Source of the DNA: an uncultured Saprospiraceae bacterium
GTDB taxonomy: Bacteria > Bacteroidota > Bacteroidia > Chitinophagales > Saprospiraceae
Direction: 5' to 3'
Assembly: GCA_938022165.1 (NCBI GenBank)
Contig: CALIEI010000044.1
Location: 34,387 to 98,386 of the forward strand
DNA length: 64,000 nucleotides
Shown here: positions 42,706 through 51,981 of the stretch, piece by piece
Layout of the letters: every line of letters starts with the position of its first letter
How positions within the stretch are numbered: the stretch's first letter is position 1
The notes under the pieces: generated by a model
Database searches by the model: none
What the model saw: the letters and a program-made list of their open reading frames with translations, nothing else
What the model was told of the DNA's origin: nothing
Made by a program: the position numbers and the translations under genes

Positions 42706-44009
42706 ACGATAGCGTAGAATGGTTGCTATTTAATTTTTCTATTGGAGATTGGTCTATTAGCGTAGGCCAAATCTTGGGCGTTATGATTACATTACTTTTT
42801 CTTTTTTTGCTCTATCGAGTAGTCATGCGAAGACTCCTCCCTTGGTTCTATGCTTATGACGGCAATGTAAGTGAAAAGGAAAAGAGAAATATTCGCAACA
42901 TCATTATTACCATATTTGTCGCAATACTAATTATTGGTTTACTCATCTTTCTTCGCTTTGATTATCTACTTTATTCAAATGCTGATTTTGAATTACGCAT
43001 CCATAGTCTCATAGAGGGCTTCTTAGTGCTCCAAATAGCTCGACTATTTGACAAGACTTTATCTAGAGTATTAGCAACAAGCTATCAGAAAAGTCATCCT
43101 GATGAAATTCCTAACCAGAGTGTAAAATCTAAAAAGCATGCGGGCCGGACCATGCAATATATTGTATATACTCTGGCTTTAATTTACATAGTCCGAAACT
43201 TGAGATTTGACTACCAACATGAGTTTGGCAGTTTAAATTTATCCCTGAGCAAAATTTTAGCCGGGATTCTTATCCTACTTATTGCTCGCTTACTGGTATG
43301 GATATTCACACAATTGGTGATGGATGGCTACTACCGAAGAAGAAAAGTTAATCTAGGTTCGCAGTATGCCATCAACCAACTTATCAAATATATTATTTTT
43401 GTCTTTGCCATTCTTATCGCGCTAGATAATATGGGCATAGAAATGACTGTGCTCTGGGGTGGTGCTGCAGCACTATTAGTTGGCTTGGGATTAGGGCTAC
43501 AGCAAACCTTCATGGACCTCGTGTCTGGGCTTATACTCTTGTTCGAAAGAAGCGTTGAAGTAAGCGATGTGGTAGAAGTAGACAATCTAGTAGGTACGAT
43601 AACTAAAATCGGACTCCGTACCTCCAATCTAAAAACACTGAATAACATCACGATAGTAATCCCCAATTCAAAACTGACGATTGACAATGTGGTCAACTGG
43701 TCTCACTTTGATGACAATGTTCGATTCAATATAGCGGTAGGTGTAGCATATGGCAGCGATACAAAATTAGTCAAGAAAGTACTACTGAATGTAGCTAAAG
43801 AAAACCCATACGTACTTTCTAATCCAGGCCCTTTCGTTAGATTTGTCAATTTTGGCGACTCTTCCTTGGATATGGAATTGCACTTCTGGACCAAAAATTT
43901 ATTGATAGCGGAAGACATCAAATCTGATCTTAGATTTGCCATCAATGAGGCCTTTAAGGAAAACAATATTGAAATTCCTTTCCCTCAGCGAGTAATGAGA
44001 AACCCTTAA
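42702..44009 (+). CDS. MscS-family mechanosensitive ion channel
   Basis: A 435-aa channel with about five membrane helices and the MscS pore and beta domains: the Gly/Ala-rich pore helix WGGAAALLVGLGLGLQQTFMDLVSGLILLFERSVEV is followed by GTITKIGLRTSNLKTLNNITIVIPNSKL and the cytoplasmic C-terminal region. It opens under membrane tension to release solutes after osmotic downshock. Coupled to folA by a 4-bp overlap and convergent with the DinB-like gene at 1 bp. Confidence 0.93.
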   Translation: MNDSVEWLLFNFSIGDWSISVGQILGVMITLLFLFLLYRVVMRRLLPWFYAYDGNVSEKEKRNIRNIIITIFVAILIIGLLIFLRFDYLLYSNADFELRIHSLIEGFLVLQIARLFDKTLSRVLATSYQKSHPDEIPNQSVKSKKHAGRTMQYIVYTLALIYIVRNLRFDYQHEFGSLNLSLSKILAGILILLIARLLVWIFTQLVMDGYYRRRKVNLGSQYAINQLIKYIIFVFAILIALDNMGIEMTVLWGGAAALLVGLGLGLQQTFMDLVSGLILLFERSVEVSDVVEVDNLVGTITKIGLRTSNLKTLNNITIVIPNSKLTIDNVVNWSHFDDNVRFNIAVGVAYGSDTKLVKKVLLNVAKENPYVLSNPGPFVRFVNFGDSSLDMELHFWTKNLLIAEDIKSDLRFAINEAFKENNIEIPFPQRVMRNP

Positions 44010-44010
44010 A

Positions 44011-44568
44011 CTAGATCTGGTAATTTTCTTTCAAGGAATCCAAATGGTGATAAGTGTGAAAAACAGCAAAGTAAGACATCTCACGCAAGGTCATTTTTCC
44101 TATTAGTGGATGCGGCAGTAAATATTTTCCCAAATCCTTTTCCGAATGCTTTTCAAAATTCTTCAATAAGGATTTCTTCTCTTCTTGTAGTCTTTTAATT
44201 AATGCTGCCTTATCATATTGTTTACCTGGTGTAGGAACGTATTCACTACCAGGCTGCGCAGATACTCCAGATTGACTGGCTATTTCTGCAAGTTTATCTT
44301 TATACTTTTTACGCTGCTCCTCAAAAGTACGCTCCGCTCTATTATTGGTACCAAAGGTCATTTTTAATACTAGCTTGGGCATACCCATTCCCCCGCTTAT
44401 AGCTTTGGCTGTTTTGATAAGATGATATAGATGACCAGCCATAGTCCACTTTCCAACTACTAATTCTTTATTGAAGTTTTCATCAGGTTGAGACGCATAC
44501 CAAGCAAGCGTTTCTGAAAATGCATTATTTAAATCTTCAACTATCTGTTGTTTACTAGGTGCCTCCAT
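44011..44568 (-). CDS. DinB-superfamily protein
   Basis: A 185-aa four-helix-bundle protein of the DinB/YfiT type. The expected metal-binding histidines appear in MAGHLYHLIKTAK (N-terminal third) and in the C-terminal FAVFHTYHHLDSLKENY. Members act as thiol-dependent transferases or have unknown roles; possible use of bacillithiol (bshA is in this window) is inference. Divergent from the HxlR regulator, with an HxlR-like operator about 27 bp upstream of its start. Confidence 0.82.
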   Translation of the reverse strand: MEAPSKQQIVEDLNNAFSETLAWYASQPDENFNKELVVGKWTMAGHLYHLIKTAKAISGGMGMPKLVLKMTFGTNNRAERTFEEQRKKYKDKLAEIASQSGVSAQPGSEYVPTPGKQYDKAALIKRLQEEKKSLLKNFEKHSEKDLGKYLLPHPLIGKMTLREMSYFAVFHTYHHLDSLKENYQI

Positions 44569-44594
44569 AAAAATTGCTATTTATAAAATATATA

Positions 44595-44609
44595 GTTACT
44601 TTTAGTAAC
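44595..44609. promoter_or_regulatory. Putative HxlR operator GTTACT-ttt-AGTAAC
   Basis: A perfect 6-bp inverted repeat with a 3-nt spacer, in the promoter region of the DinB-like gene and 95 bp upstream of the divergent HxlR gene. Two further GTAAC half-sites lie at 44668-44672 and 44679-44683, just upstream of the HxlR gene. The sequence resembles the GTTAC/GTAAC sites bound by HxlR-family dimers. It suggests the regulator controls both genes. Confidence 0.55.
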
Positions 44610-44704
44610 CATTGTGAAGATATAGTTTATATCGCAGCAAAAAAATACCTTACTATCTGATAACAGGGTAACACCTGAGTAACTAATGTATAAACAAAGG
44701 GACT

Positions 44705-45088
44705 ATGCTAAAAAATAAAGTTGAAAATTTTTTCGTGAAATCCATTGCTAATAGAAAACACACTGGTGTTTGCTTGGTAAAAGATGTGATGGCTATGGTC
44801 ACAGACAAATGGAGTCTGTTTGTTATCTACAATCTTGGATACTATGAAGTACTTCGATTTTCGGATCTGAAGAAAAACATTCGTGGGATATCCTCTAGAA
44901 TGCTCACCGTCACATTAAAGAAACTAGAAAATAAAAATGTGCTAGAACGCAAGGTCTATGCTGAAGTACCTCCTAGAGTAGAATATAGGCTCACCAAATT
45001 TGGAGAACAGCTCGCAGAAAAAACAATCGATATAAATACTTGGTATCTGGACTTAGTGGTAGCTGAAGAAGTAGATATTAAAGAGTAA
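44705..45088 (+). CDS. HxlR-family transcriptional regulator
   Basis: A 127-aa winged-helix protein with the HxlR pattern: CLVKDVMAMVTDKWSLFVIYNLGY, LRFSDLKKNIRGISSRMLTVTLKKLE and PPRVEYRLTKFGEQL. The Cys near residue 21 sits where HxlR proteins often carry a redox- or aldehyde-sensing cysteine. It acts as a dimer on inverted repeats; a matching site lies in the divergent promoter. Probably regulates itself and the DinB-like gene. Confidence 0.92.
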   Translation: MLKNKVENFFVKSIANRKHTGVCLVKDVMAMVTDKWSLFVIYNLGYYEVLRFSDLKKNIRGISSRMLTVTLKKLENKNVLERKVYAEVPPRVEYRLTKFGEQLAEKTIDINTWYLDLVVAEEVDIKE

Positions 45089-45116
45089 AATAAAGGTTAG
45101 TAGCCCAATTATTATG

Positions 45117-45710
45117 CTAAGGAGCGCAAGACTTCAAAATTGGCTTTGCTTGATTCAGATAATTCCAAACTTCTTTATTGTCCAAATCTTTAGGTGAAAG
45201 CTTGAAAAAAAGCCTTGCTCTTTGTTCTTTATTGCAGTAGTGTATTTCTCCAACTACATTTAGTGTTACGATTTTTTTGGAGAAGAACGAATCGTGCATT
45301 CTTATCTTTCCTTTATATGAAGATTGGTTTTCAGCAGCAGACACTTCTGAAAATAAGGTGATGGTTTCAGGTACTATAAAATCTTTATCTCCGTTCACGG
45401 CCTTCATCAATCCACCTAAGTAGAGCTGCATATATTCTTCAATCTCTTTTTCTGTGAATTTTACACTTCGACTCACATCCCATACAAAGGCATAAGACCA
45501 AAAGTAAGGGCTCTCTATTTTTGACCAACCTTTAGAAAATCTTACATCGATATCCCCTTCCAATTTGATATCGCTTGCAAACGGAAAAGGAAAACTTAGG
45601 GTCTCTTTTCGCCAAGTGCTATCTGTTTCTAGTAAGGAAATATTCTTTTTATCCTGGCCTATCAATACACCTAATTGGGAGATCAGAATCAGAAATAATA
45701 TATGCTTCAT
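45117..45710 (-). CDS. Secreted protein of unknown function
   Basis: A 197-aa protein with an N-terminal signal (MKHILFLILISQLGVLIGQ). The mature part is rich in beta strands and aromatic residues (LSFPFPFASDIKLEGDIDVRFSKGW, FWSYAFVWDVSRSVKFTEKEIEEYMQLYLGGLM) with two cysteines (HYCNKE, KSCAP). I do not recognise a family. Probably periplasmic. Convergent with the HxlR gene, 28 bp apart. Confidence 0.7.
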   Translation of the reverse strand: MKHILFLILISQLGVLIGQDKKNISLLETDSTWRKETLSFPFPFASDIKLEGDIDVRFSKGWSKIESPYFWSYAFVWDVSRSVKFTEKEIEEYMQLYLGGLMKAVNGDKDFIVPETITLFSEVSAAENQSSYKGKIRMHDSFFSKKIVTLNVVGEIHYCNKEQRARLFFKLSPKDLDNKEVWNYLNQAKPILKSCAP

Positions 45711-45829
45711 AATAATTTCTTTTTAGTCTTAATATTCAAGAAAAACAATTGGTTACAGTTTTAGTTCTATCCCGAGAAAGTGTAAAAAGGACGAGGTTGT
45801 TATGAAATTGGGTAGTTTATTCTTTGAGG

Positions 45830-45945
45830 CCATTTGTCACGATTTTTGAAAAAAGAAAAATCGCGCCAAATGGGATAAATCGCACAATTTACCCAGGGCT
45901 GTGCTGTGCCCTGGGCTAATATATTTCGCCACGTTGTGGCTAATA
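45830..45945. repeat. REP-like hairpin cluster
   Basis: Three hairpins in series: CCATTTG-tca-CGATTTTT/AAAAATCG-cgc-CAAATGG (45830-45873), CCCAGGGC/GCCCTGGG (45892-45915) and GCCAC-gtt-GTGGC (45928-45940), the last bordered by near-repeats of taatatattt. The cccagggct...gccctgggctaatat pattern resembles dispersed REP-type palindromes seen in several bacterial phyla (from memory). No gene is present in 45711-46193. Confidence 0.65.
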
Positions 45946-45960
45946 TTTTATGTTTCGTAA

Positions 45961-46109
45961 CGGCCTCGGACTAGGGGTAGCAGCGATATGAAGTGCACTA
46001 GACTGCTCATGAGCTAAGTCATGATGCAGGCTCGACGAAGAGGAGAGACAAAGCATGGCTATAGCGAATAGCTGTCTAGGGTGCTGAATACAAGCGAATG
46101 ACCCGGCCC
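45961..46109 (-). repeat. Structured intergenic element, copy 6
   Basis: Lies just beyond the intrinsic terminator of the M28 peptidase gene, in that gene's sense orientation. Reading minus: GGGCCGGGTCATTCGCTTGTATTC, a hairpin with GCTAT/ATAGC arms, further paired segments and the end block CGCTGCTACCCCTAGTCCGAGG. In this copy the opening block and the middle block are fused, giving a shorter left part. Confidence 0.65.
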
Positions 46110-46156
46110 AGATAAAAAAAAGAGCAAGGAATTTGAATCCTTGCTCTTTTTTATCT
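46110..46156 (-). terminator. Intrinsic terminator after the M28 peptidase gene
   Basis: AGAGCAAGGA/TCCTTGCTCT forms a 10-bp stem that continues into A/T-rich arms (AGATAAAAAA/TTTTTTATCT), with a T run on both strands. It lies about 40 bp after the M28 peptidase stop and immediately before element copy 6. Confidence 0.9.
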
Positions 46157-46193
46157 GGGAGTCCCCAAATCAAATCTATTCTATTTACAAACT

Positions 46194-47954
46194 TTATTTT
46201 TGCATTACATCAACTTCAATTCTTTTATCTCTATTTACTAGTTCCCAAGCAGTCGCAAAAACTAGACGTCCAATGGTTTCCATTTTTTCAAAATTTATTT
46301 TTTCAACCGTGTCTGAGATCATGTGATAATCATCGTGTGTACCGTTGAAGAAAAATACTGCTGGAATTCCTTTCTCCGCAAAGTTGTAATGATCAGAACG
46401 GTAGTAGTATCTATTCGGATCATTCTCTTCATTGTAGGTATAATCCAAAGTTAAGTTGGTATTGTTTTTATTAGCCGCTTCATTGATCTCATGCAGTTCT
46501 GTACTTAATCGATCTGCTCCTATCACGTAGATATAATTTGGATTGTTCTCATACTTCTTATCTACTCGTCCAACCATATCGACATTGATATTGGCAACTG
46601 TATTCTTCAATGGGTAAATAGGAAACTCACTATAGTACTTACTACCAAGGAGACCTTTCTCTTCACCTGTCACTAGCATAACCAAGACAGAACGACGCGG
46701 TCCTACCCTTGCTTTTTTGGCTTGTGCAAATGCCTCTGCTATTTCCAATACAGTCGAGGTCCCAGAACCATTGTCATCGGCACCGTTGTAGACATCTTCT
46801 CCGCGCTTGCCAAGATGATCATAGTGAGCTGTGATTACCACTAGCTCATCCTTTAGTTTTGGATCAACGCCTTCGATATAGCCCAATACATTTTCTCCTT
46901 TTAGAGAACTCTCTGATTTTTTCATGGTAATGTCTAGAGCTGTTGGAAGCTTCACCATTTTTGTTTTACCTTTTGCTTCGATCTTTTTTCTAGCTCTTAC
47001 TATTTTATTGAACTTGTTTCCAATTAACTTTTGCGCCATACCGGGAGAGATGAAAATATTGTTTGCGTAGTTACCATTTTCTGTATCTGCTTCTCCTAGC
47101 TGTAGTCTTGACGAAAGCAAGGTATTTCTATTTTGAGCTATCGTTTTTCTTATATCTCCATCTATGATAAAAATGGCTTTGGCACCTTTTTCTTTTGCAG
47201 TGATTAGCTTCTCCTTGAAGTTGGACCACTTTGAAGTCTCTCCAGTTTGAGAAACGTAGTATGTACCTGCAGCATTTTTAGGCTCCCCTCCATAGACTAG
47301 CAATACTTTACCATTGACATCTTTTCCTTTGTAGTCACTATAATTGGTATCGTCTATACCGTAGCCCATAAAAACGATCTCGTCTGCTTTGATAGAAGGC
47401 ATATCCGTATTGGTGCTGGGGAAAGCGAAGAAATCACTCATGTTACGCATGGTTTCATCATTGGCCATTACGTTCAATTTTTCCCACCCTTGCTTAAAGA
47501 AATTTACTTTTTGAAAGTAAGAGTGTGACTTGTCTACTCTCGGTAAACCCAGATCAGTAAAATGCTGCGCTATATAATTGGCTGCCATTCTGTTGCCTTT
47601 AGTCCCTGTCTCTCGTCCTTCGAATTCATCAGAAGCTAAAATCGTAAGATGTTCTCGCAAATCTTTAGCTGTGATACTATTGATAAACGGAGCCGGATCT
47701 ATATAGGGACTTCCATCTGTGAATGTACTCAGCATAGGAGCTGTTTTCCCGGTAGTAGAGGTGTTACTTGCTTGGCTTGAAGTTGGCTTTGAGGTAATTC
47801 TTCTACCTGGTTTGGTAGTAGATCTAGCAGGCTTCGTGGTAGCCTTCTTCATTGATCTTTTTGTAGTTGGCTGGCTAGTGGTAGAGGGCTTTGTCGTTTG
47901 TCCAAATACCAAAAATGGAACCAGAACTAAAATGCTAATTATATACGCTTTCAT
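46194..47954 (-). CDS. M28-family zinc aminopeptidase, secreted
   Basis: A 586-aa exported peptidase. After the signal peptide (MKAYIISILVLVPFLVFGQ) comes a Thr/Ser/Lys/Pro-rich linker (~residues 20-75, e.g. TTKPSTTSQPTTKRS), a PA-type insert, and the M28 catalytic domain with ligands in HYDHLGKR, NGADDNGSG, TGEEKGLLGS, NVDMVGR and SDHYNFAEKGIPAVFFF. It probably removes N-terminal residues from peptides in the periplasm or outside the cell. There is no T9SS sorting domain. The low-complexity linker may be glycosylated or flexible. Confidence 0.9.
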   Translation of the reverse strand: MKAYIISILVLVPFLVFGQTTKPSTTSQPTTKRSMKKATTKPARSTTKPGRRITSKPTSSQASNTSTTGKTAPMLSTFTDGSPYIDPAPFINSITAKDLREHLTILASDEFEGRETGTKGNRMAANYIAQHFTDLGLPRVDKSHSYFQKVNFFKQGWEKLNVMANDETMRNMSDFFAFPSTNTDMPSIKADEIVFMGYGIDDTNYSDYKGKDVNGKVLLVYGGEPKNAAGTYYVSQTGETSKWSNFKEKLITAKEKGAKAIFIIDGDIRKTIAQNRNTLLSSRLQLGEADTENGNYANNIFISPGMAQKLIGNKFNKIVRARKKIEAKGKTKMVKLPTALDITMKKSESSLKGENVLGYIEGVDPKLKDELVVITAHYDHLGKRGEDVYNGADDNGSGTSTVLEIAEAFAQAKKARVGPRRSVLVMLVTGEEKGLLGSKYYSEFPIYPLKNTVANINVDMVGRVDKKYENNPNYIYVIGADRLSTELHEINEAANKNNTNLTLDYTYNEENDPNRYYYRSDHYNFAEKGIPAVFFFNGTHDDYHMISDTVEKINFEKMETIGRLVFATAWELVNRDKRIEVDVMQK

Positions 47955-48051
47955 GAAAAATGAGTTAAATATTTGTAACCGCTAAGGTACGTCTAAATGA
48001 CAGACTCACAAATAGATAACTATAGAATACTGAATATTGTCTTTTATTTGG

Positions 48052-48492
48052 TCAAGCACAAGCAATTTTATCTACTCGACGGGCATGTCTCCCCCCTTCA
48101 AATTCCGTATCCAGGAAGATTTCTACCATACTCACTGCCTCTTCGAGAGACATAAATCTAGCTGGGATGGAAAGTACATTTGCATTATTATGTAAGCGCG
48201 CTAATGAAGCCAACTCATTATTCCAGCAGAGTGCTGCTCGTATACCCTGATGCTTATTTGCTGTCATAGCTGCACCGTTTCCACTTCCGCATATAATGAT
48301 ACCTAGATCAGCAAGATTTGCTTCAACTGCATCAGCAACAGGATGTACAAAATCAGGATAGTCTACAGAGTCATTTGAATCCGTTCCTTTGTCAAGAACA
48401 ATTATATTTTTTTCTTCGAGCGCTTTCAAAATCGCTTCCTTGTACTCGTAGCCTGCATGGTCACTACCAATAGCTATGCTTGTTTTCCTCAT
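48052..48492 (-). CDS. rpiB: Ribose-5-phosphate isomerase B
   Basis: A 146-aa RpiB/LacAB-type isomerase interconverting ribose 5-phosphate and ribulose 5-phosphate in the pentose phosphate pathway. Motifs: IAIGSDHAGYEYKEAI at the N-terminus, the catalytic-Cys region GIIICGSGNGAAMTANK and HNNANVLSIPARFM. The ATG at 48492 gives the normal N-terminus; the track's longer start (48537) would overlap the upstream gene. Starts 19 bp after the DUF2723 gene. Confidence 0.93.
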   Translation of the reverse strand: MRKTSIAIGSDHAGYEYKEAILKALEEKNIIVLDKGTDSNDSVDYPDFVHPVADAVEANLADLGIIICGSGNGAAMTANKHQGIRAALCWNNELASLARLHNNANVLSIPARFMSLEEAVSMVEIFLDTEFEGGRHARRVDKIACA

Positions 48493-48511
48493 GTATGTAA
48501 TATTTGGTTCT

Positions 48512-51500
48512 TTATCGCTTAGCTTCGTACTTACCAACCATTTCTGTCACTTCAGCTTTCAAAGCATCATCTTGAACACTTCCAGCCATTCTAATGACTT
48601 CATCTTTGGTTCGGCTTATCGTGTATGCATATTTATCAATCCAGCCATTTTCTCTCATTTCCGTTACGGACATCGGCTCAAAAAACTCAAGGTACTGCAG
48701 AGCCTGATCCGCTAGATTTCTAATCAATGGTTTAGCTACTTCATACTGCCCAGCATTAATCAAGATTTTCATCATTGGGATAGACTGCTCATCCAGAGGG
48801 AAGTTCATCGGTGGAAATGCTTGAAAATATTGCTTAGCTAAGTTTCCTGCTTTTTGTCTATCTCCATTTTTGAGTAAATCTTCACAAGCACGTAAAATAA
48901 TCAATCGGTGACTTTGTACACTTGGCAAATATGATCGATCAACAAACAACTCTTCTTTATCAAAATTCCCCCAACGGAATTTGTTCATTACATTTTCATA
49001 AAGCACCTCAGAGTTAACTGAGCCTTTACCAATGATACCTAGTCTAGCATCACCGCTATTTTTCTTTGGTACCAATCTCAATGCTAATCCCTCTAACTGA
49101 AGGTAATCTCCAAGTCCAAGAAGAGACTCTTCTCTACACGTCACCGCAAAATAAATAGGACGATCATTGAAGTTAGAAGAAATGATATCTAATACTGCCA
49201 AATCTCCTTTTATAAGGCCTGACTTATTACCAATAGAGAAAGAGATTTTATCTACCACATTTGTATCTCGTGGGCTGATCATTCCCATGGCCTGCGCCTT
49301 GGCTCTATTCACAGGAATAGAAAAATTCTTAGCTGGGAAATAACTCTCAAAACGAGCCCCTTGTGGATGATCTTCTCCAGCAAACTTCAATGCTTGCGCA
49401 AGTGGCATTTCATTTGAATTATTTACATCTACAGGTAAGGTAGTTCGCTTATATCCCTGAATAGCCTCTTCGGAAACAGTCATTTTCAGCGGCGGAGAAT
49501 CGTTTATTTTTCTTCTTTGTTGGTTGATGTACCAATCTACAGCTATCAAACTAAGGTTTACTACACGCACATCCGTACGCACACCTTCGGTCTCTTGGGC
49601 GTACCACAACGGATAGGTATCATTATCTCCATAGGTGAAGATGATCGCATTTGGAGCACAAGATTCTAAAAAGTTTCTTGCATAATCGCTCGCTCCAGTG
49701 TGGTGTCTTCTACTATGGTCATCCCAATTCTGTACACACATGATCGCTGGCGCGGTAAGTGCTAAAATACCAGCAACTAGCGCTGGAGTCACTCCACCCA
49801 TACGACTTCTCAACATGCTGAATATAGCTATCACCGACATCCCTACCCAAATAGCATAGGTGAAAAAGGAGCCTGCCAATACATAATCTCTCTCCCGTGG
49901 CTCGTTGGGTGGTTGGTTGGAATAAATGATAATACCTATACCAGTAATTATAAACAATGCAAAGAGCCCCATAAATTCTTTAGGACGTTGCCTCAGATGG
50001 TAAAGCAAACCCAGAAGGCCTAGTAAAAATGGCAAGAAGTAATATTTATTATGCGCTTTATTATTCTTGACAACATCAGGTGCATTTGAAAAATCAAAAA
50101 GTCTCGCATTATCTATAAACGAAATTCCAGACAACCAATGCCCTCTTGTTTTATCCGATGGAAAGTATCCCTGGACTGCATTTTCTCGGCCCGTAAAATT
50201 CCACATGAAGTACCTGAAGTACATCCACTTGATCTGATAATTCCAAAAATAGCTGAGGTTATCTGCTTGATTAGGTCTGCCCGGCGGAAGTGGATCGTCA
50301 GGATCTAGCCCCATCCATATTTTATGCTGGCGAGGTCTTCCCATTTCATAGTGACCGATTCTTGGAAAAAGAATTTCTTTTCTCTTGTCAAACTTATAGC
50401 TTAACTTCTTATCAATAACTTTATAGTCATCTCCTTTTCTTCCTTTTCTATCTTCAGAATTTGTTCCTGTTATTTCTGCATCAAAAGTTGGCCCTTTTAG
50501 CAAAGGTCTTTCTCCGTATTGTTCTCTATTTAGATAAGGTATCAATCTGAGTGGATCAGAAGGATCATTCATATTGATAGGTGTATCTGCATTAGCTCTG
50601 ATCACTACTACCCCAATGGTAGAGAAAGCAATCACAGTTAAGGCTGTACTCATAAATATTAACTGCAAGGTCTGACGTCTATTCTGATTGATGTATCTAA
50701 AGCCAAAAAAGAAAAAGGCGCCTAGTATGAGAAGTAATGGGAAAATTCCAGATTGAAATGGCATACCCAAACCATTTACCATTAGCACTTCTAATTTGGA
50801 CCAAAGTGTTGGAACCCCAACTATGATAAATTTTTGCACGAATATCAGCGCCGCTACACCTCCTAATCCTGCTAATATGATTCCTGGTATAGTATGATTC
50901 TCATACTTCTTGAAGTAATAGAATAATGCTAAGGCTGGGAAAGTCAATAAACTAAGTAAGTGAACCCCTGTTGATAAACCTGCCGCATATACTGCAAATA
51001 CCAGCCATCGGTCAGATTTTGGTTCGTCGGGTAAGATGTACCACTTCATCATAGCCCAAAGGGTAAGCGAAGTAAAGAAAGTAGACATAGAATATACCTC
51101 TCCTTCTACTGCCGAGAACCAGATACTTGTGCAAAAAGCAGCCGTTAGACCCGCAACTGCACCTCCAAACGCAAGTGCCATTGTTTCTGATTCGTCAGGC
51201 ATCACTTCTCGACCATCCTTCAAAATCATTCTACCCAATATAATAGTCACCCAACACACCATCATCGCCATAAAGGCAGAACACATACCTGATAATATAT
51301 TGACAGAGAAGGAGATATCTGCGCCGTCGTTTGAAAAAATATCGGCTATCATAGTAAACACTCTTCCTATCAGTAGGAATAATGCTGCTCCAGGAGGGTG
51401 CACTACTTCCAACTTGTAGGCTCCAGTGATGAATTCTCCACAATCCCAAAGACTTCCTGTACGCTCTACAGTGAAAAAGTAGACTATAAAAGCCACAGCA

Positions 51501-51547
51501 AATACAAGCCAGCCTGCGGTATTGACTATTTTATGGTAATTATTCAT
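48512..51547 (-). CDS. DUF2723 / TMEM260-like membrane glycosyltransferase
   Basis: A 1011-aa protein with about 12 membrane helices in its first two thirds and a soluble TPR-like C-terminus. The N-terminus (VERTGSLWDCGEFITGAYKLEVVHPPGAALFLLIGR) is the signature of DUF2723, the bacterial relatives of the TMEM260 O-mannosyltransferase; the Asp-Glu pair resembles the catalytic loop of GT-C enzymes. It probably transfers sugars to exported proteins, in keeping with the O-glycosylation common in Bacteroidota. It has its own promoter at 51627-51654. Confidence 0.85.
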   Translation of the reverse strand: MNNYHKIVNTAGWLVFAVAFIVYFFTVERTGSLWDCGEFITGAYKLEVVHPPGAALFLLIGRVFTMIADIFSNDGADISFSVNILSGMCSAFMAMMVCWVTIILGRMILKDGREVMPDESETMALAFGGAVAGLTAAFCTSIWFSAVEGEVYSMSTFFTSLTLWAMMKWYILPDEPKSDRWLVFAVYAAGLSTGVHLLSLLTFPALALFYYFKKYENHTIPGIILAGLGGVAALIFVQKFIIVGVPTLWSKLEVLMVNGLGMPFQSGIFPLLLILGAFFFFGFRYINQNRRQTLQLIFMSTALTVIAFSTIGVVVIRANADTPINMNDPSDPLRLIPYLNREQYGERPLLKGPTFDAEITGTNSEDRKGRKGDDYKVIDKKLSYKFDKRKEILFPRIGHYEMGRPRQHKIWMGLDPDDPLPPGRPNQADNLSYFWNYQIKWMYFRYFMWNFTGRENAVQGYFPSDKTRGHWLSGISFIDNARLFDFSNAPDVVKNNKAHNKYYFLPFLLGLLGLLYHLRQRPKEFMGLFALFIITGIGIIIYSNQPPNEPRERDYVLAGSFFTYAIWVGMSVIAIFSMLRSRMGGVTPALVAGILALTAPAIMCVQNWDDHSRRHHTGASDYARNFLESCAPNAIIFTYGDNDTYPLWYAQETEGVRTDVRVVNLSLIAVDWYINQQRRKINDSPPLKMTVSEEAIQGYKRTTLPVDVNNSNEMPLAQALKFAGEDHPQGARFESYFPAKNFSIPVNRAKAQAMGMISPRDTNVVDKISFSIGNKSGLIKGDLAVLDIISSNFNDRPIYFAVTCREESLLGLGDYLQLEGLALRLVPKKNSGDARLGIIGKGSVNSEVLYENVMNKFRWGNFDKEELFVDRSYLPSVQSHRLIILRACEDLLKNGDRQKAGNLAKQYFQAFPPMNFPLDEQSIPMMKILINAGQYEVAKPLIRNLADQALQYLEFFEPMSVTEMRENGWIDKYAYTISRTKDEVIRMAGSVQDDALKAEVTEMVGKYEAKR

Positions 51548-51626
51548 ATATGGTCGAGATAACTATTGGTTCTTAAAAATTCTTACGTCTAAGTGGAGTA
51601 TTAGTTCGTTTTGCTATTCTAACCAA

Positions 51627-51654
51627 CAAATGTACGCATTTCTTCTATTCCCAA
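51627..51654 (-). promoter_or_regulatory. Bacteroidota-type promoter for the DUF2723 gene
   Basis: On the minus strand TTG (51654-51652) is followed after 17 bp by TACATTTG (51634-51627), matching TTG-N17-23-TAnnTTTG. The predicted start lies ~70 nt before the ATG at 51547. Confidence 0.5.
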
Positions 51655-51784
51655 GTTGTAAAAATGGAGTGCTTTGCAGCTTATTAACAGCGCATTATAC
51701 AGCAATTAACAATCTATATGTCTGGTATAATAATGTTGTGTATAAATAATTGTGTTTTCGTATGAATTAAAATTGCTTCAAAAA

Positions 51785-51816
51785 TTTGCTTTCAATGTAT
51801 AGTGAACATATATTTG
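51785..51816 (+). promoter_or_regulatory. Promoter of tRNA-Val
   Basis: TTTG (51785-51788), 20 bp, then TATATTTG (51809-51816): a full consensus match, with the same spacing as the mreB promoter. The expected start is about 10 nt before the mature tRNA 5' end at 51834. Confidence 0.75.
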
Positions 51817-51833
51817 CCATCCGTTAAGAATAC

Positions 51834-51908
51834 GGGTGATTAGCTCAGCTGGTTCAGAGCACCTCGCTTACACCGAGGGGGTCGGGAGTTCGAATCTCTC
51901 ATCACCCA
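51834..51908 (+). tRNA. tRNA-Val (anticodon TAC)
   Basis: A complete 75-nt cloverleaf: acceptor GGGTGAT/ATCACCC with discriminator A, D arm GCTC/GAGC, anticodon arm CCTCG-CTTACAC-CGAGG with anticodon TAC (reads GTA and other Val codons) and T arm GGGAG-TTCGAAT-CTCTC with one G-U pair. The CCA end is not encoded. It has its own promoter and terminator. Confidence 0.97.
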
Positions 51909-51913
51909 CATTT

Positions 51914-51946
51914 AGAGGCTTTTGCATTCGCAAGGCCTCTTTTTTT
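51914..51946 (+). terminator. Terminator of tRNA-Val
   Basis: AGAGGC...GCCTCT hairpin (51914-51940), with additional TGC/GCA pairing in the loop, followed by eight T. A second copy follows the broken tRNA duplicate at 52099. Confidence 0.85.
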
Positions 51947-51981
51947 ATGCCTATTTCTTACTTCTTCTTACACATTACAAA

